Positions 1 to 7,510 of a DNA stretch of 32,545 bases are shown here, piece by piece; positions within the stretch are counted from its first letter, which is position 1; each line of letters starts with the position of its first letter. The stretch comes from Planctomycetota bacterium. GTDB lineage: Bacteria; Planctomycetota; JAJSAM01; JAJVHW01. The notes under the pieces are model-generated. The model did not search any database. It was given only the letters and a program-made list of their open reading frames with translations, and was not told the origin of the DNA. The translations under genes and the position numbers were made by a program. The stretch covers positions 1-32,545 of the forward strand of contig JAJVHW010000112.1 of NCBI GenBank assembly GCA_022072415.1, given 5' to 3'.

Positions 1-1063
1 CCGCGGCGAAGCGCCCGGCGACGAGGAGCGCGCACCACGCGAGCACCGCCGGCCGGGGACCCGGCCAGGGGGACGCCGCCTCCCGCGCGCCGCGGGCCGC
101 CAGCAGGGCGAGCGGAATCGTGACCGGCAGCACGTAGAACCAGTTCTTCGACGGAGACGCCGAGAGCGCGACCAGCGGGATCGCGACCCAGACGAGGAGG
201 CCGCGGCCCGCCGGGTCGCGGAAGGCGCCCCGGATTCCCCGCCACGCAGGTGCCCACCAGGGCAGGAGACCCGCGACGAGCACGGCCGGATAGAACCAGA
301 CCGGCCGCGGATCGTGGTCGCCCGGTCCGGTCATGCGTCCCACGAGTTCATGCCCGGTGAAGTGGTCGAACGCCCCGGGGACGTTCCACGACGCCCACGC
401 GAACCACGCGAGTCCGACGACGAGCATCGCGGCGACCCCTGCGGCCGACGCGACCCGCCGCGCGGCCCCCTCGGGTTCCGCCTTCCTCCCGAAGGCGCGC
501 CACGCGGCGAGGAACGCCCCGTATGCGAGCCAGGCGACGGGCCCCTTGAAGAACGCCGCAAGGCCGGCGCACGCGCCCGACGCGAGGAGCCATCCGGAGG
601 TGCCGCGGAGCGCCGCCGCGCACGCCCATGCGACCGCCGCGACGAGGAACATGTCGGTGGTGAGCACGGACCCGCCGACGAACGGGAAGAGCATCCCGGC
701 GAAGATCCATCCCGCCCGGTCCCCTGCCGCGGGACCGAGGAGGGAGCGCCCGGCCGACCGCACGCCCAGGATCGCCGCAGCGTGCGCGAGTCCGAGCACG
801 AAGCGGGCGGCGAAGGTGGTCGGACCGAAGAGCGCGATGCCCGCCGCGGCCGCCCAGTACGCGCCCGGGGGCTTCGTCAGGTGCGGATGTCCGTCGAGGC
901 GCGGGACCATCCAGTCGCCCGTCTCGACCATCGCCCGCGCGCACTCCGCATAGCGCCCCTCGTCGGTCTCCATGAGGCCGTGCCCCCACTGGCCTGCGAG
1001 GCCGAAGGCGACCGCGAACGCGGCGAAGCGCAGGGTGTCGCGGCGGGAGTCGGGGTGGCCCAT
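1..1063 (-). CDS. ArnT/PMT-like membrane glycosyltransferase (GT39/GT83 type), C-terminus cut by window edge
   Basis: Reading the minus strand from the ATG at 1063 gives an uninterrupted frame of 354 codons that leaves the window, so the C-terminus is missing. The protein is hydrophobic with many probable membrane segments. Near the N-terminus (residues 32-58) it has ETDEGRYAE followed by MVETGDWMVPRLDG and then HLTKPP. This is the first-loop signature of lipid-phosphate-dependent sugar transferases of the ArnT / dolichyl-phosphate-mannose family, with D34/E35 at the usual acidic catalytic position. Such enzymes move a sugar from a polyprenyl-phosphate carrier to lipid A, protein or another acceptor on the outer face of the inner membrane. 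Donor and acceptor cannot be told from sequence. It lies just downstream of tRNA-Glu on the same strand. Family call is firm; substrate unknown. Confidence 0.85.
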   Translation of the reverse strand, partial: MGHPDSRRDTLRFAAFAVAFGLAGQWGHGLMETDEGRYAECARAMVETGDWMVPRLDGHPHLTKPPGAYWAAAAGIALFGPTTFAARFVLGLAHAAAILGVRSAGRSLLGPAAGDRAGWIFAGMLFPFVGGSVLTTDMFLVAAVAWACAAALRGTSGWLLASGACAGLAAFFKGPVAWLAYGAFLAAWRAFGRKAEPEGAARRVASAAGVAAMLVVGLAWFAWASWNVPGAFDHFTGHELVGRMTGPGDHDPRPVWFYPAVLVAGLLPWWAPAWRGIRGAFRDPAGRGLLVWVAIPLVALSASPSKNWFYVLPVTIPLALLAARGAREAASPWPGPRPAVLAWCALLVAGRFAA

Positions 1064-1098
1064 GGGGTGACGCGGTCCCGGCGGCGCGGAGAGGCTGG

Positions 1099-1173
1099 TA
1101 CCCCCAACGGGATTCGAACCCGTGTACCCACCTTGAAAGGGTGGTGTCCTGGACCGGGCTAGACGATGGGGGC
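1099..1173 (-). tRNA. tRNA-Glu (anticodon TTC)
   Basis: The minus strand folds as a cloverleaf. The acceptor arm GCCCCCA pairs with TGGGGGT, with a G-U pair at the end. The anticodon stem is CCACC/GGTGG with loop CTTTCAA, and the T arm contains GGTTCGAATCC. The anticodon TTC is at 1137-1135 and reads GAA/GAG. The discriminator base is A, and a CCA tail appears to be encoded at 1098-1096. The gene sits 114 bp downstream of frr, and its 5' end lies one base from an unusual alternating purine-pyrimidine tract. Confidence 0.96.
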
Positions 1174-1174
1174 C

Positions 1175-1198
1175 CGTGCGTGCATGCGTGCGTGCGTG
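1175..1198. repeat. 24-bp alternating pyrimidine-purine tract, TGCG-type tetranucleotide repeat
   Basis: Every base from 1175 to 1198 alternates pyrimidine and purine. The tract is built from GTGC/GTGCA tetranucleotides with one TGCATG in the middle. It directly abuts the 5' end of tRNA-Glu. Alternating GC/GT tracts of this length are classic candidates for left-handed Z-DNA under negative supercoiling; that property is inferred, not shown. Confidence 0.7.
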
Positions 1199-1287
1199 GA
1201 CAGCGTCCGGAGGCTAGTCGGAGTCGGGTCGGGAGCGAAGCGAGGCGGGGGCGCGGCGTCGGCTCCGCCCCGCGCGTGACGGCGGCG

Positions 1288-1845
1288 TCAGACTTCGAGG
1301 ATCTCCTTGGTCTTCTTCGAGAGGAGGTCGTCCACCTTGCCCTCGTACTGCTTCGTGAGGTTCTGGATCTCCTCGGTCAGCTTCACCTCGTCGTCCGCGG
1401 GGAGCTTCCCCTCGTCGAAGGCGGCCTTCGCCTGCTTGTTGCCGTCGCGGCGGACGTTCCGGATCGCGACGCGCGCCTCCTCGGCCTTGTCCTTCACCAT
1501 CGCGGAGAGCTGCTTCCGCCGCTCCTCCGAGAGGGGCGGCAGGACCAGCCGGATGATCTTCCCGTCGGACTGCGGCGTGATTCCGAGCTCGGACTTCTGG
1601 ATCGCCTTCACCACCTCCTGGATGCCGGAGGCGTCGAACGGCTTGATCATGATGAGGCGCGGCTCGGGGATCGAGATCGACGCCATGTGCGTGAGCGGCG
1701 TGGGCGAACCGTAGTAGTCCACGCGGATCCCGTCCACGAGGCCCGGCGACGCGCGCCCGGTGCGGATGCCCCGGAAGGCGTGGGCGAGGTGCTCCACGGC
1801 CTTGTCCATCTTCTCCTCGGTCTCGAGCAGGATGTCGTCGAACAC
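1288..1845 (-). CDS. frr: ribosome recycling factor
   Basis: 185 residues, the normal length for RRF, which with EF-G splits the post-termination ribosome so its subunits can be reused. The family pattern is continuous: N-terminal helix with FRGIRTGRASPGLVDGI, the small beta domain with YYGSPTPL and ISIPEPRLIMIKPFD, then PPLSEERRKQL and the long C-terminal helix with VRRDGNKQAKAA. The start codon is GTG, chosen because a very strong Shine-Dalgarno AAGGAGGAG sits just before it. It is the last gene of rpsB-tsf-pyrH-frr, 45 bp behind pyrH, an arrangement conserved in many bacteria. Confidence 0.98.
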   Translation of the reverse strand: MFDDILLETEEKMDKAVEHLAHAFRGIRTGRASPGLVDGIRVDYYGSPTPLTHMASISIPEPRLIMIKPFDASGIQEVVKAIQKSELGITPQSDGKIIRLVLPPLSEERRKQLSAMVKDKAEEARVAIRNVRRDGNKQAKAAFDEGKLPADDEVKLTEEIQNLTKQYEGKVDDLLSKKTKEILEV

Positions 1846-1890
1846 GGGGCTCCTCCTTGAACGGACGCGGGAATCGTAGCAGGCGGCGCG

Positions 1891-2622
1891 TCAGCCGGCG
1901 ACGACGCGCGTGCCGATCTTCCGGCCCGCGGCCGCCGCGCGGATCGCGCCCGGCGCGCGCATGTCGAACACGACGATCCCGACGCCGCCCTCGCGGCAGA
2001 GCGCGAAGGCCGCCTGGTCGAGCACGCCGAGGCGCTTCGCGATGCACTCGTCGAACGTGACCGTGTCGTAGCGCTTCGCCGCGCGGTCCTTCGCCGGGTC
2101 CGCCGTGTAGACGCCGTCCACCTTCGTGGCCTTGAGCAGGGCGTCCGCGCCGATCTCGAGCGCGCGGAGCGCGGCCGCGGTGTCGGTGGTGAAGTACGGA
2201 TGGCCGGTGCCGCCCGCGAGCACGGCCACGTCGCCCCGCGCGAACGCCTCGAGGGCGCGCTCGCGCGTGAACGTGTCGCAGACCTCCGGGGCGCGGAGCC
2301 CCGTGAGGAGCGTCGCTCCGGCGCCCGCGGCGCGGAGCGAGTCGCGGAGCGCGATCCCGTTCATCAGCGTCGCGAGCATGCCCATGCGGTCCCGGCCGTC
2401 GCGCGAGACCGGGGACCCGTCGAGGTCCTTCCCGCGGAAGACGTTCCCGCCCCCCACGACGACGGCGACCTCGGCGTCACGCGCGGCCGCGGCGATCTCC
2501 GCCGCGACGGACGCGAGCGAGGAGGGGTCGAACCCCGCCTCGTCGCGCGCGGCGAGGGATTCGCCGGAGAGCTTGAGGAGGACGCGGCGCTTCTTCGAGG
2601 CGGTGCCGCCCGCTCGGGGCAT
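1891..2622 (-). CDS. pyrH: UMP kinase
   Basis: 243 residues of the bacterial hexameric UMP kinase (amino-acid kinase fold), which phosphorylates UMP to UDP with ATP in pyrimidine nucleotide synthesis. Visible motifs are KLSGES near residue 17 (phosphate-binding), VVGGGNVFRG, DRMGMLATLMN, GGTGHPYFTTDTAAALRA (UMP/ATP site) and KATKVDGVYTADP. A basic 12-residue extension precedes the core. It starts with ATG 3 bp behind the tsf stop and has only a weak Shine-Dalgarno, so translation is probably coupled to tsf. UDP from this step leads to UTP and then to the UDP-GlcNAc made by GlmU elsewhere in this window. Confidence 0.97.
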   Translation of the reverse strand: MPRAGGTASKKRRVLLKLSGESLAARDEAGFDPSSLASVAAEIAAAARDAEVAVVVGGGNVFRGKDLDGSPVSRDGRDRMGMLATLMNGIALRDSLRAAGAGATLLTGLRAPEVCDTFTRERALEAFARGDVAVLAGGTGHPYFTTDTAAALRALEIGADALLKATKVDGVYTADPAKDRAAKRYDTVTFDECIAKRLGVLDQAAFALCREGGVGIVVFDMRAPGAIRAAAAGRKIGTRVVAG

Positions 2623-2625
2623 CGG

Positions 2626-3240
2626 TCAGGCGACCTCTTCCGCGGTGTCGAAGCGGGCGAAGCGCCGGATGACGATGTTCTCGCCGATCGTGGCGATCAT
2701 GCCCTTCACGGCCTGCTCGACCGTCTGGTCCGGGCCGCCCTCGCCCATGGACCACACCTGCTCCATGAGTACGCGCTCCTTGTAGAACGCGTTGAGCTTC
2801 CCGTCGGCGATCTTCGCGCGCATCTGCTCGGGCTTGTCCGCGACCTGCTGCTCGTAGATCGCCCGCTCGCGGGCCACGATGTCGGCGGGGACCTGCTCGC
2901 GGCGGACGCAGATCGGCGCGGGGTTCGCGGCGGCGACGTGCATCGCCACCTTGCGGCAGAACTCGCGGAAGCGGTCGTTGCGCGCGACGAAGTCCGTCTC
3001 GCAGAGGATCTCGACCATGACGCCGAGGCCGCCCGTGTGGTGGACGTAGGTTCCGAGGAACCCGGCCTTCGTGGCGCGTCCGGCCTTCTTCTCCGAGGAC
3101 TTGACGCCCTTCGCGCGGAGCCAGTCCGCCGCCTTCTCCATGTCGCCCCCGTTCTCGTCGAGGGCCTTCTTGCAGTCCATCATGCCGGCGCCCGTGCGGG
3201 CGCGCAGCCTGGCGACCAGCTTCGCATCGATCTCGGCCAT
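2626..3240 (-). CDS. tsf: elongation factor Ts (short form)
   Basis: 204 residues, the nucleotide exchange factor for EF-Tu. It opens with the UBA-like domain VARLRARTGAGMMDCKKAL (residues 9-27), followed by the conserved VEILCETDFVARNDRF segment whose TDFVAR residues insert into EF-Tu. It is much shorter than the E. coli protein (about 280 residues) because it lacks the second core subdomain; short forms occur in many lineages. It ends with an FARFDTAEEVA tail. It lies 31 bp downstream of rpsB, the classic gene pair. Confidence 0.97.
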   Translation of the reverse strand: MAEIDAKLVARLRARTGAGMMDCKKALDENGGDMEKAADWLRAKGVKSSEKKAGRATKAGFLGTYVHHTGGLGVMVEILCETDFVARNDRFREFCRKVAMHVAAANPAPICVRREQVPADIVARERAIYEQQVADKPEQMRAKIADGKLNAFYKERVLMEQVWSMGEGGPDQTVEQAVKGMIATIGENIVIRRFARFDTAEEVA

Positions 3241-3271
3241 GGCAGTTGCTCGTTCGTTCGGGGTTTCGGGT

Positions 3272-4168
3272 TCAGGCGTCGCCGGCGGGCTTCTCGGGGG
3301 CGGGCGGCGGCGCGTCCGCGTGGGCGCGGCGCACGACGACCTTCTTGGCGGGGCCGCGGCGGCCCTGCTCGCCGGTGGCGGACGCGATCGCGTCGGCCGT
3401 GCCCTGGTCCATCGCGCCGCGGTGGAACTCGGCGGAACGGCCCTTGGCGAGGGCGGCGCCCTCGGCCACCGCGTCGGCGAGGCGCTTCACGAGGACGGAC
3501 ACGCTCCGCATCGCGTCGTCGTTCGCCGGGATCGGCACGTCGATCGGGTCCGGGTCCGTGTCGCTGTCCACCAGGGCCACGATCGGCACGCCGATGCGGT
3601 TCGCCTCGCGCACCGCGATGTACTCGCGGCGCGGGTCCACGATCACGAGGGCGCCGGGGATCTGCGTCATCGTGCGGATGCCGTCGAGGTTCTTCACGAG
3701 CTTGCGCTTCTCGCGGTTGAAGGCGGAGAGCTCCTTCTTCGAGAGCGCGTTGACCTCGCCGGACCGCTCCATGCCCTCGAGTTCCTCGAGGCGCTGGAGC
3801 CGCGTGCGGATCGTCTCGAAGTTGGTCAGCGTGCCGCCGAGCCAGCGCTCCGTGACGAACGGCATGCCGCAGCGCTGCGATTCCTCGCGGATCACGCTCT
3901 TCGCGCCGCGCTTCGTGCCGACGAAGAGGATCTGGAACCCCTCGCGGGCGCAGTTGCGCAGGAAGTGCGTGCCCTGGACCAGCCCGCGCACGGTGGCGCG
4001 GATGTCGATGATGTGGATCGAGTTCCGCTTGCCCTTGAGGAAGGGCTTCATCTTCGGGTTCCACCGGCTCGTGCGGTGGCCGAAGTGGACGCCGGCGTCG
4101 AGGAGTTCCTGGACGCTGACGATGGGGCCGCCGGTCGCGGCCGCGGGGATCGGAGTGGCGCTGGACAA
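3272..4168 (-). CDS. rpsB: 30S ribosomal protein uS2
   Basis: 298 residues. The uS2 core is complete: LLDAGVHFGHRTSRWNPKM, IHIIDIRATV, FVGTKRGAKSVI, ERWLGGTLTNFETI, GALVIVDPRREYIAVREANRIGVPIVALVDSDTDP and PANDDAMRSV. Additions to the core are a 15-residue N-terminal lead and an Ala/Pro/Arg-rich C-terminal tail of about 60 residues, common in high-GC bacteria. The start is read as TTG, since GAGGTG lies a few bases upstream and no ATG or GTG precedes the core in frame. First gene of the rpsB-tsf-pyrH-frr operon; its leader carries a strong palindrome. Confidence 0.97.
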   Translation of the reverse strand: MSSATPIPAAATGGPIVSVQELLDAGVHFGHRTSRWNPKMKPFLKGKRNSIHIIDIRATVRGLVQGTHFLRNCAREGFQILFVGTKRGAKSVIREESQRCGMPFVTERWLGGTLTNFETIRTRLQRLEELEGMERSGEVNALSKKELSAFNREKRKLVKNLDGIRTMTQIPGALVIVDPRREYIAVREANRIGVPIVALVDSDTDPDPIDVPIPANDDAMRSVSVLVKRLADAVAEGAALAKGRSAEFHRGAMDQGTADAIASATGEQGRRGPAKKVVVRRAHADAPPPAPEKPAGDA

Positions 4169-4319
4169 GATGCACCTCGTTCCGCGGTTCCGGCACCGGG
4201 CGGGCTTGCGTGCGGCGGGGAGGAGCGCTCCTCCCGTCGCCGCCGAGCGCCGCCGCCGGACTTCCGCGGGGTTCTGGGGGGACGAAAGGGGCCGAGCCTA
4301 GTGCCCGCGCTCCGCGGAG
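4169..4319 (-). promoter_or_regulatory. rpsB upstream region and leader with an 18-bp perfect palindrome
   Basis: This 151-bp gap separates the lipid A genes from the rpsB operon. It holds a perfect palindrome GGGAGGAGCGCTCCTCCC at 4218-4235, about 50 bp before the rpsB start and flanked by GCGGCG and CGCCGC that can extend it. A second palindrome GCTCCGCGGAGC is at 4309-4320, on the oxidoreductase stop codon. A weak promoter candidate on the minus strand is TTAGCT (4323-4318), 17 bp, TAGGCT (4300-4295). CCCCTTTC at about 4292-4285 resembles the tails of the two clear terminators in this window. Function is inferred only; ribosomal protein S2 operons are autoregulated through their leaders in other bacteria. 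Confidence 0.4.
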
Positions 4320-5336
4320 CTAAGGATTCTCGCCGCGGCGGAGGCTCCGGAGCACCTCCAGGGCGAGGCTCACGGCCTCGAGCCCCTCCCGCCCGCCGAC
4401 CCGGGGCTTCTCCCGGTCGCGGACGCAGCGGAGGAAGTCGCGGATCTCCTCCGTGAGCGGGTCCCCCTGCGGGGTCTCCAGCTTCTCCATGCGGATCAGG
4501 TCGGTGAAGACCGCGCCCTGGAGTTCCTGGACGCTCTTCCCCCCCGCCGCGAACGCGCGCACGGCGTCCGGCGTGAGCCCGGGGCCCTTCCGGTAGAGCC
4601 ATCCCTCGCGCTTCCCGAAGTCCACGATCAGGTAGCTGTCGCCGCTGAAGACGCGCACCTTCCGCTCGGTCTTCGTGGCGACGCGGCTGGCGGTCAGCGT
4701 GGCCACGCACCCGTTCTCGAAGACGACGCGTGCGTTCGCGATGTCCTCGTGCTCGGTGAGCACGGGGACCCCCACCGCCTCGACGCGGAGCGGACGGGAG
4801 CGCGCGAGCGAGAGCACGATGTCGATGTCGTGGATCATCAGGTCCATCACGACGCCGACGTCCACCGAACGGAACGAGAACGGCGCGACGCGCGCGGCCT
4901 CGATGAAGCGCGGACGGATGTCGTGCGCCTCGAGCGCGCGCACCGCCGGATTGAACCGCTCGACGTGCCCCACCTGGAGCACCGCGCCCGAGCGCTCGGC
5001 CGCCTCGATGAGCTCGCGGCCCTCGTCGAGGTCGCGGACCATCGGCTTCTCGATCAGCACCGACACGCCGCGGCGGAGGAGCGGGAGCGCGACGGCGTGG
5101 TGGAACTGCGTGGGCACGGCCACCGACACGGCCTCGACGTCGGGCGGGAGCTCGGAGGCGTCGGCGAGGACCGGGACGCCGTACTGCCCGGCGGCCCGCG
5201 CGCGGGTCTCCGGGTCGCGGTCCACGATCGCCGCGAGCGACGCCTCGGGCAGCTCGCCGTAGATGCGGCAGTGGTGCCGCCCGAAGCCGCCCGCGCCGAT
5301 CACGGCCGTGCGGACGCGGCGCGGGGACTCCTGCAT
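4320..5336 (-). CDS. Gfo/Idh/MocA-family NAD(P)-dependent sugar(-nucleotide) dehydrogenase, lipid A cluster; GnnA-like candidate
   Basis: 338 residues. The N-terminal Rossmann domain has the dinucleotide site AVIGAGGFGRHH (residues 11-22), an acidic residue after strand 2 (VDRD) and the EKPM signature with the catalytic-region lysine. The C-terminal alpha/beta domain has VGHVERFNPAV and MDLMIHDIDIVLSL, the latter supplying the family's His/Asp pair. The family oxidises or reduces sugar hydroxyls and keto groups. It starts 2 bp behind lpxA and is the last gene of the lipid A unit, so the substrate is probably a UDP-sugar. GnnA, which oxidises UDP-GlcNAc at C3 on the way to UDP-GlcNAc3N, belongs to this family and neighbours lpxA in some bacteria. 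The partner transaminase GnnB is not in this window. Family certain, role uncertain. Confidence 0.85.
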   Translation of the reverse strand: MQESPRRVRTAVIGAGGFGRHHCRIYGELPEASLAAIVDRDPETRARAAGQYGVPVLADASELPPDVEAVSVAVPTQFHHAVALPLLRRGVSVLIEKPMVRDLDEGRELIEAAERSGAVLQVGHVERFNPAVRALEAHDIRPRFIEAARVAPFSFRSVDVGVVMDLMIHDIDIVLSLARSRPLRVEAVGVPVLTEHEDIANARVVFENGCVATLTASRVATKTERKVRVFSGDSYLIVDFGKREGWLYRKGPGLTPDAVRAFAAGGKSVQELQGAVFTDLIRMEKLETPQGDPLTEEIRDFLRCVRDREKPRVGGREGLEAVSLALEVLRSLRRGENP

Positions 5337-5338
5337 GC

Positions 5339-6145
5339 TCAGCGGTGCGCCTCGCGGGCGCGCCCGTTCCGTCCGGCCGCCTGCGCCTCGAGGAACTGCG
5401 TGAGGCGGTCCACCTCGGGGCAGCGGAGCCCCTCCTGCTCCACGGCGGCGATCGCCTCGCGGAGGGTCGGGTACTTCCCGCGGAAGAGGTGGCGGAACGC
5501 GGACCGGAGCATCCGGATGCGCTCCTCGGGGACGCCCGACCGCGCGAGCCCCACCCCGTTCACCTTGACGACGCGGGCCGGGTGCCCCTCCGTCACCATG
5601 AACGGCGGCGCGTCACGGACGAGCCGCGTGAGGCCGCCGATGTAGCTCATCGTGCCGACGGACCCGAAGTGGTGGATCGCGGAGGCGCCGTTCATGATCG
5701 CGCGGTCCTCGACGAGGACGTGCCCCGCGAGGAGCACGTTGTTCGAGAGGATCACGTCGTCGCCGACGACGCAGTCGTGCGCGACGTGACACGCGACGAG
5801 GTAGAGCCCGCGGCTCCCGAGCTTCGTCAGCCCGCCCCCGCCCGGAGTGCCGCGGTGCACGGTCACGTGCTCGCGGAAGTGGTTGTCGCTCCCGATCTCG
5901 AGGCGCACGAACTCGCCCTTGTACTTCTTGTCCTGCGGCGGGCAGCCGATGACGGAGCCCTCGAAGAACACGTTCCGGTCGCCGGCCGTGGTGCCGGGCC
6001 CGCCCACGACCGCGTGCGCGCGGACCTCGTTGTCGCGGCCGAGGACGACGCCCGGGCCCACCACGGCGAACGGCCCGACGCTGGTGCCGGCGCCGAGCTC
6101 GGCGGACGGGTCCACGCACGCGAGCGGATGGATGTTCGCGCTCAT
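5339..6145 (-). CDS. lpxA: UDP-N-acetylglucosamine acyltransferase (or UDP-GlcNAc3N acyltransferase)
   Basis: 268 residues of a left-handed parallel beta-helix acyltransferase, the first step of lipid A synthesis in the cytoplasm, moving an acyl chain from ACP to the 3-position of UDP-GlcNAc. Matching E. coli LpxA from memory: the catalytic base is H123 in CHVAHDC (E. coli H125), D72 matches D74, and G171 matches G173, the chain-length ruler, where glycine allows long chains of about C14. At the sugar-nucleotide end, N196 and R202 are kept, but the equivalents of Q161, E200 and R205 are H159, V198 and S203. ATG start, 10 bp behind lpxC/fabZ. The C-terminal helical domain is present, so the protein is full length. 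Confidence 0.95.
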   Translation of the reverse strand: MSANIHPLACVDPSAELGAGTSVGPFAVVGPGVVLGRDNEVRAHAVVGGPGTTAGDRNVFFEGSVIGCPPQDKKYKGEFVRLEIGSDNHFREHVTVHRGTPGGGGLTKLGSRGLYLVACHVAHDCVVGDDVILSNNVLLAGHVLVEDRAIMNGASAIHHFGSVGTMSYIGGLTRLVRDAPPFMVTEGHPARVVKVNGVGLARSGVPEERIRMLRSAFRHLFRGKYPTLREAIAAVEQEGLRCPEVDRLTQFLEAQAAGRNGRAREAHR

Positions 6146-6155
6146 GCGGCCCCGC

Positions 6156-7463
6156 TCACGCGTCCGCCAGCATGAAGTTGATCTGCGCCTCGCACGCGAG
6201 CCGCCCGTCCACCGTGGACCGGCAGTGCACGCGCGCGGAGCGGGAGCGCACCTTCAGCGCCTCCACCTCGATCCGGAGCTGGTCGCCGGGGACCACCGAG
6301 CGGCGGAGCTTCACCTTGTCGATGGAGAGCAGCACGGCGAGCTTCCCGGTGCTCTCGAGCTTCCGGAGGAGGAGCACGCCCGAGAGCTGCGCCATCGCCT
6401 CGACGATCAGCACGCCCGGCATGATCGGCGCCGCCGGCCAGTGGCCCTGGAAGAACGGCTCGTTGATCGTGACGTTCTTGATGCCGACCGCGCGCTTCTG
6501 CCCCTCGAGCTCGATCACGCGGTCGATGAGCAGGAACGGGTAGCGGTGCGGGAGGATCCGCATGATCTCGCGGACCTCGATGGTCGAGTCACGGCGGAGC
6601 CCTTCCGCGATCTCGACGTCGCGGACGTGCTGGAGGAGCTTCCGCACGATGGCGCCGTTCAGCGCGTGGCCGGCCTTCGTGGCGACGATCCGCGCGTGGA
6701 GGTCGAGGTTCATCAGGAAGAAGTCGCCGATCAGGTCGAGGAGCTTGTGGCGGACGGGCTCGTCGGGGAAGCGCAGGCGGTTCTCGATCACGCCCCGCTC
6801 GCCGATCACGAGCGTGTTGTCGTACGTCGCGCCCTTCCCGAGCCCCGCCGCGCGGAGCTTCTGCGCCTCCTCCTCCATCACGAAGGTGCGGGCCGGGGCG
6901 ATCTCGTTCGCGAACGGCATCTCCTCGAGCCGCACGGAGTGGAACTGGCTGCCCACGAACGGCGACTGGGGGTAGTCGAGCGCGTAGCTGAACGAGAGCC
7001 CCTGCTCCGACGGGAGCGCGACGATGGACGAGTCCCCCGTCCCGTCGTCCACCGCGACCGGCTCCGCGAGGAAGAACTCCTTCCGCTCCTTCGCGAGCTC
7101 CACCGGCTTCGCCGCGCGGATCATGTCCACGAACGGAAGCGCGCTGCCGTCGAGTCCCGGCATCTCCGGACCGTCGGACTCGACGAGCAGGTTGTCGATG
7201 CGCATCCCGGCGCAGGCGGCGAGGAGGTGCTCGATGGTCTGGATGTCGGCCCCGCCGGAGCGGATGGTCGTGCGGCGGCCCTGCCCGTCGGCGTAGTCGG
7301 CGTCGGCCACGAGGCGCGGGCGGTCGGGGAGGTCGGTCCGCACGAACACGACGCCGTGGTCCGCCGGCGCGGGCGACACGCGCACGTTCGCGTGGGCCCC
7401 GGTGTGGAGGCCGGCGCCCGAGAACGTGAACGACTCGCGGAGGGTCCTCTGCTTGCGGGGCAC
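6156..7463 (-). CDS. lpxC/fabZ: bifunctional LpxC-FabZ: UDP-3-O-acyl-GlcNAc deacetylase fused to 3-hydroxyacyl-ACP dehydratase
   Basis: 435 residues with two complete enzymes. Residues 1 to about 290 are LpxC, the committed step of lipid A synthesis: GLHTGAHANV, the zinc ligands H79 (EHLLAA), H239 and D243 (RHKLLDLIGD), catalytic E78 and H266 (AGHALNG). Residues about 294-435 are FabZ with ILPHRYPFLLIDRV and FFQGHWPAAPIMPGVLIVEAMAQ, giving catalytic H341 and E355. FabZ uses hydroxyacyl-ACP for ordinary fatty acid elongation, so the fusion puts two enzymes competing around one precursor into one chain. Similar fusions are known in Bacteroidetes and some relatives. Start is GTG with TAGGA upstream. 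It lies between ompH and lpxA; no lpxD is present in the cluster. Confidence 0.97.
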   Translation of the reverse strand: MPRKQRTLRESFTFSGAGLHTGAHANVRVSPAPADHGVVFVRTDLPDRPRLVADADYADGQGRRTTIRSGGADIQTIEHLLAACAGMRIDNLLVESDGPEMPGLDGSALPFVDMIRAAKPVELAKERKEFFLAEPVAVDDGTGDSSIVALPSEQGLSFSYALDYPQSPFVGSQFHSVRLEEMPFANEIAPARTFVMEEEAQKLRAAGLGKGATYDNTLVIGERGVIENRLRFPDEPVRHKLLDLIGDFFLMNLDLHARIVATKAGHALNGAIVRKLLQHVRDVEIAEGLRRDSTIEVREIMRILPHRYPFLLIDRVIELEGQKRAVGIKNVTINEPFFQGHWPAAPIMPGVLIVEAMAQLSGVLLLRKLESTGKLAVLLSIDKVKLRRSVVPGDQLRIEVEALKVRSRSARVHCRSTVDGRLACEAQINFMLADA

Positions 7464-7510
7464 GGGGGAATCCTACCGAGACGGAGTCCCGCTCACAGAT
7501 TTGCGGCGCG

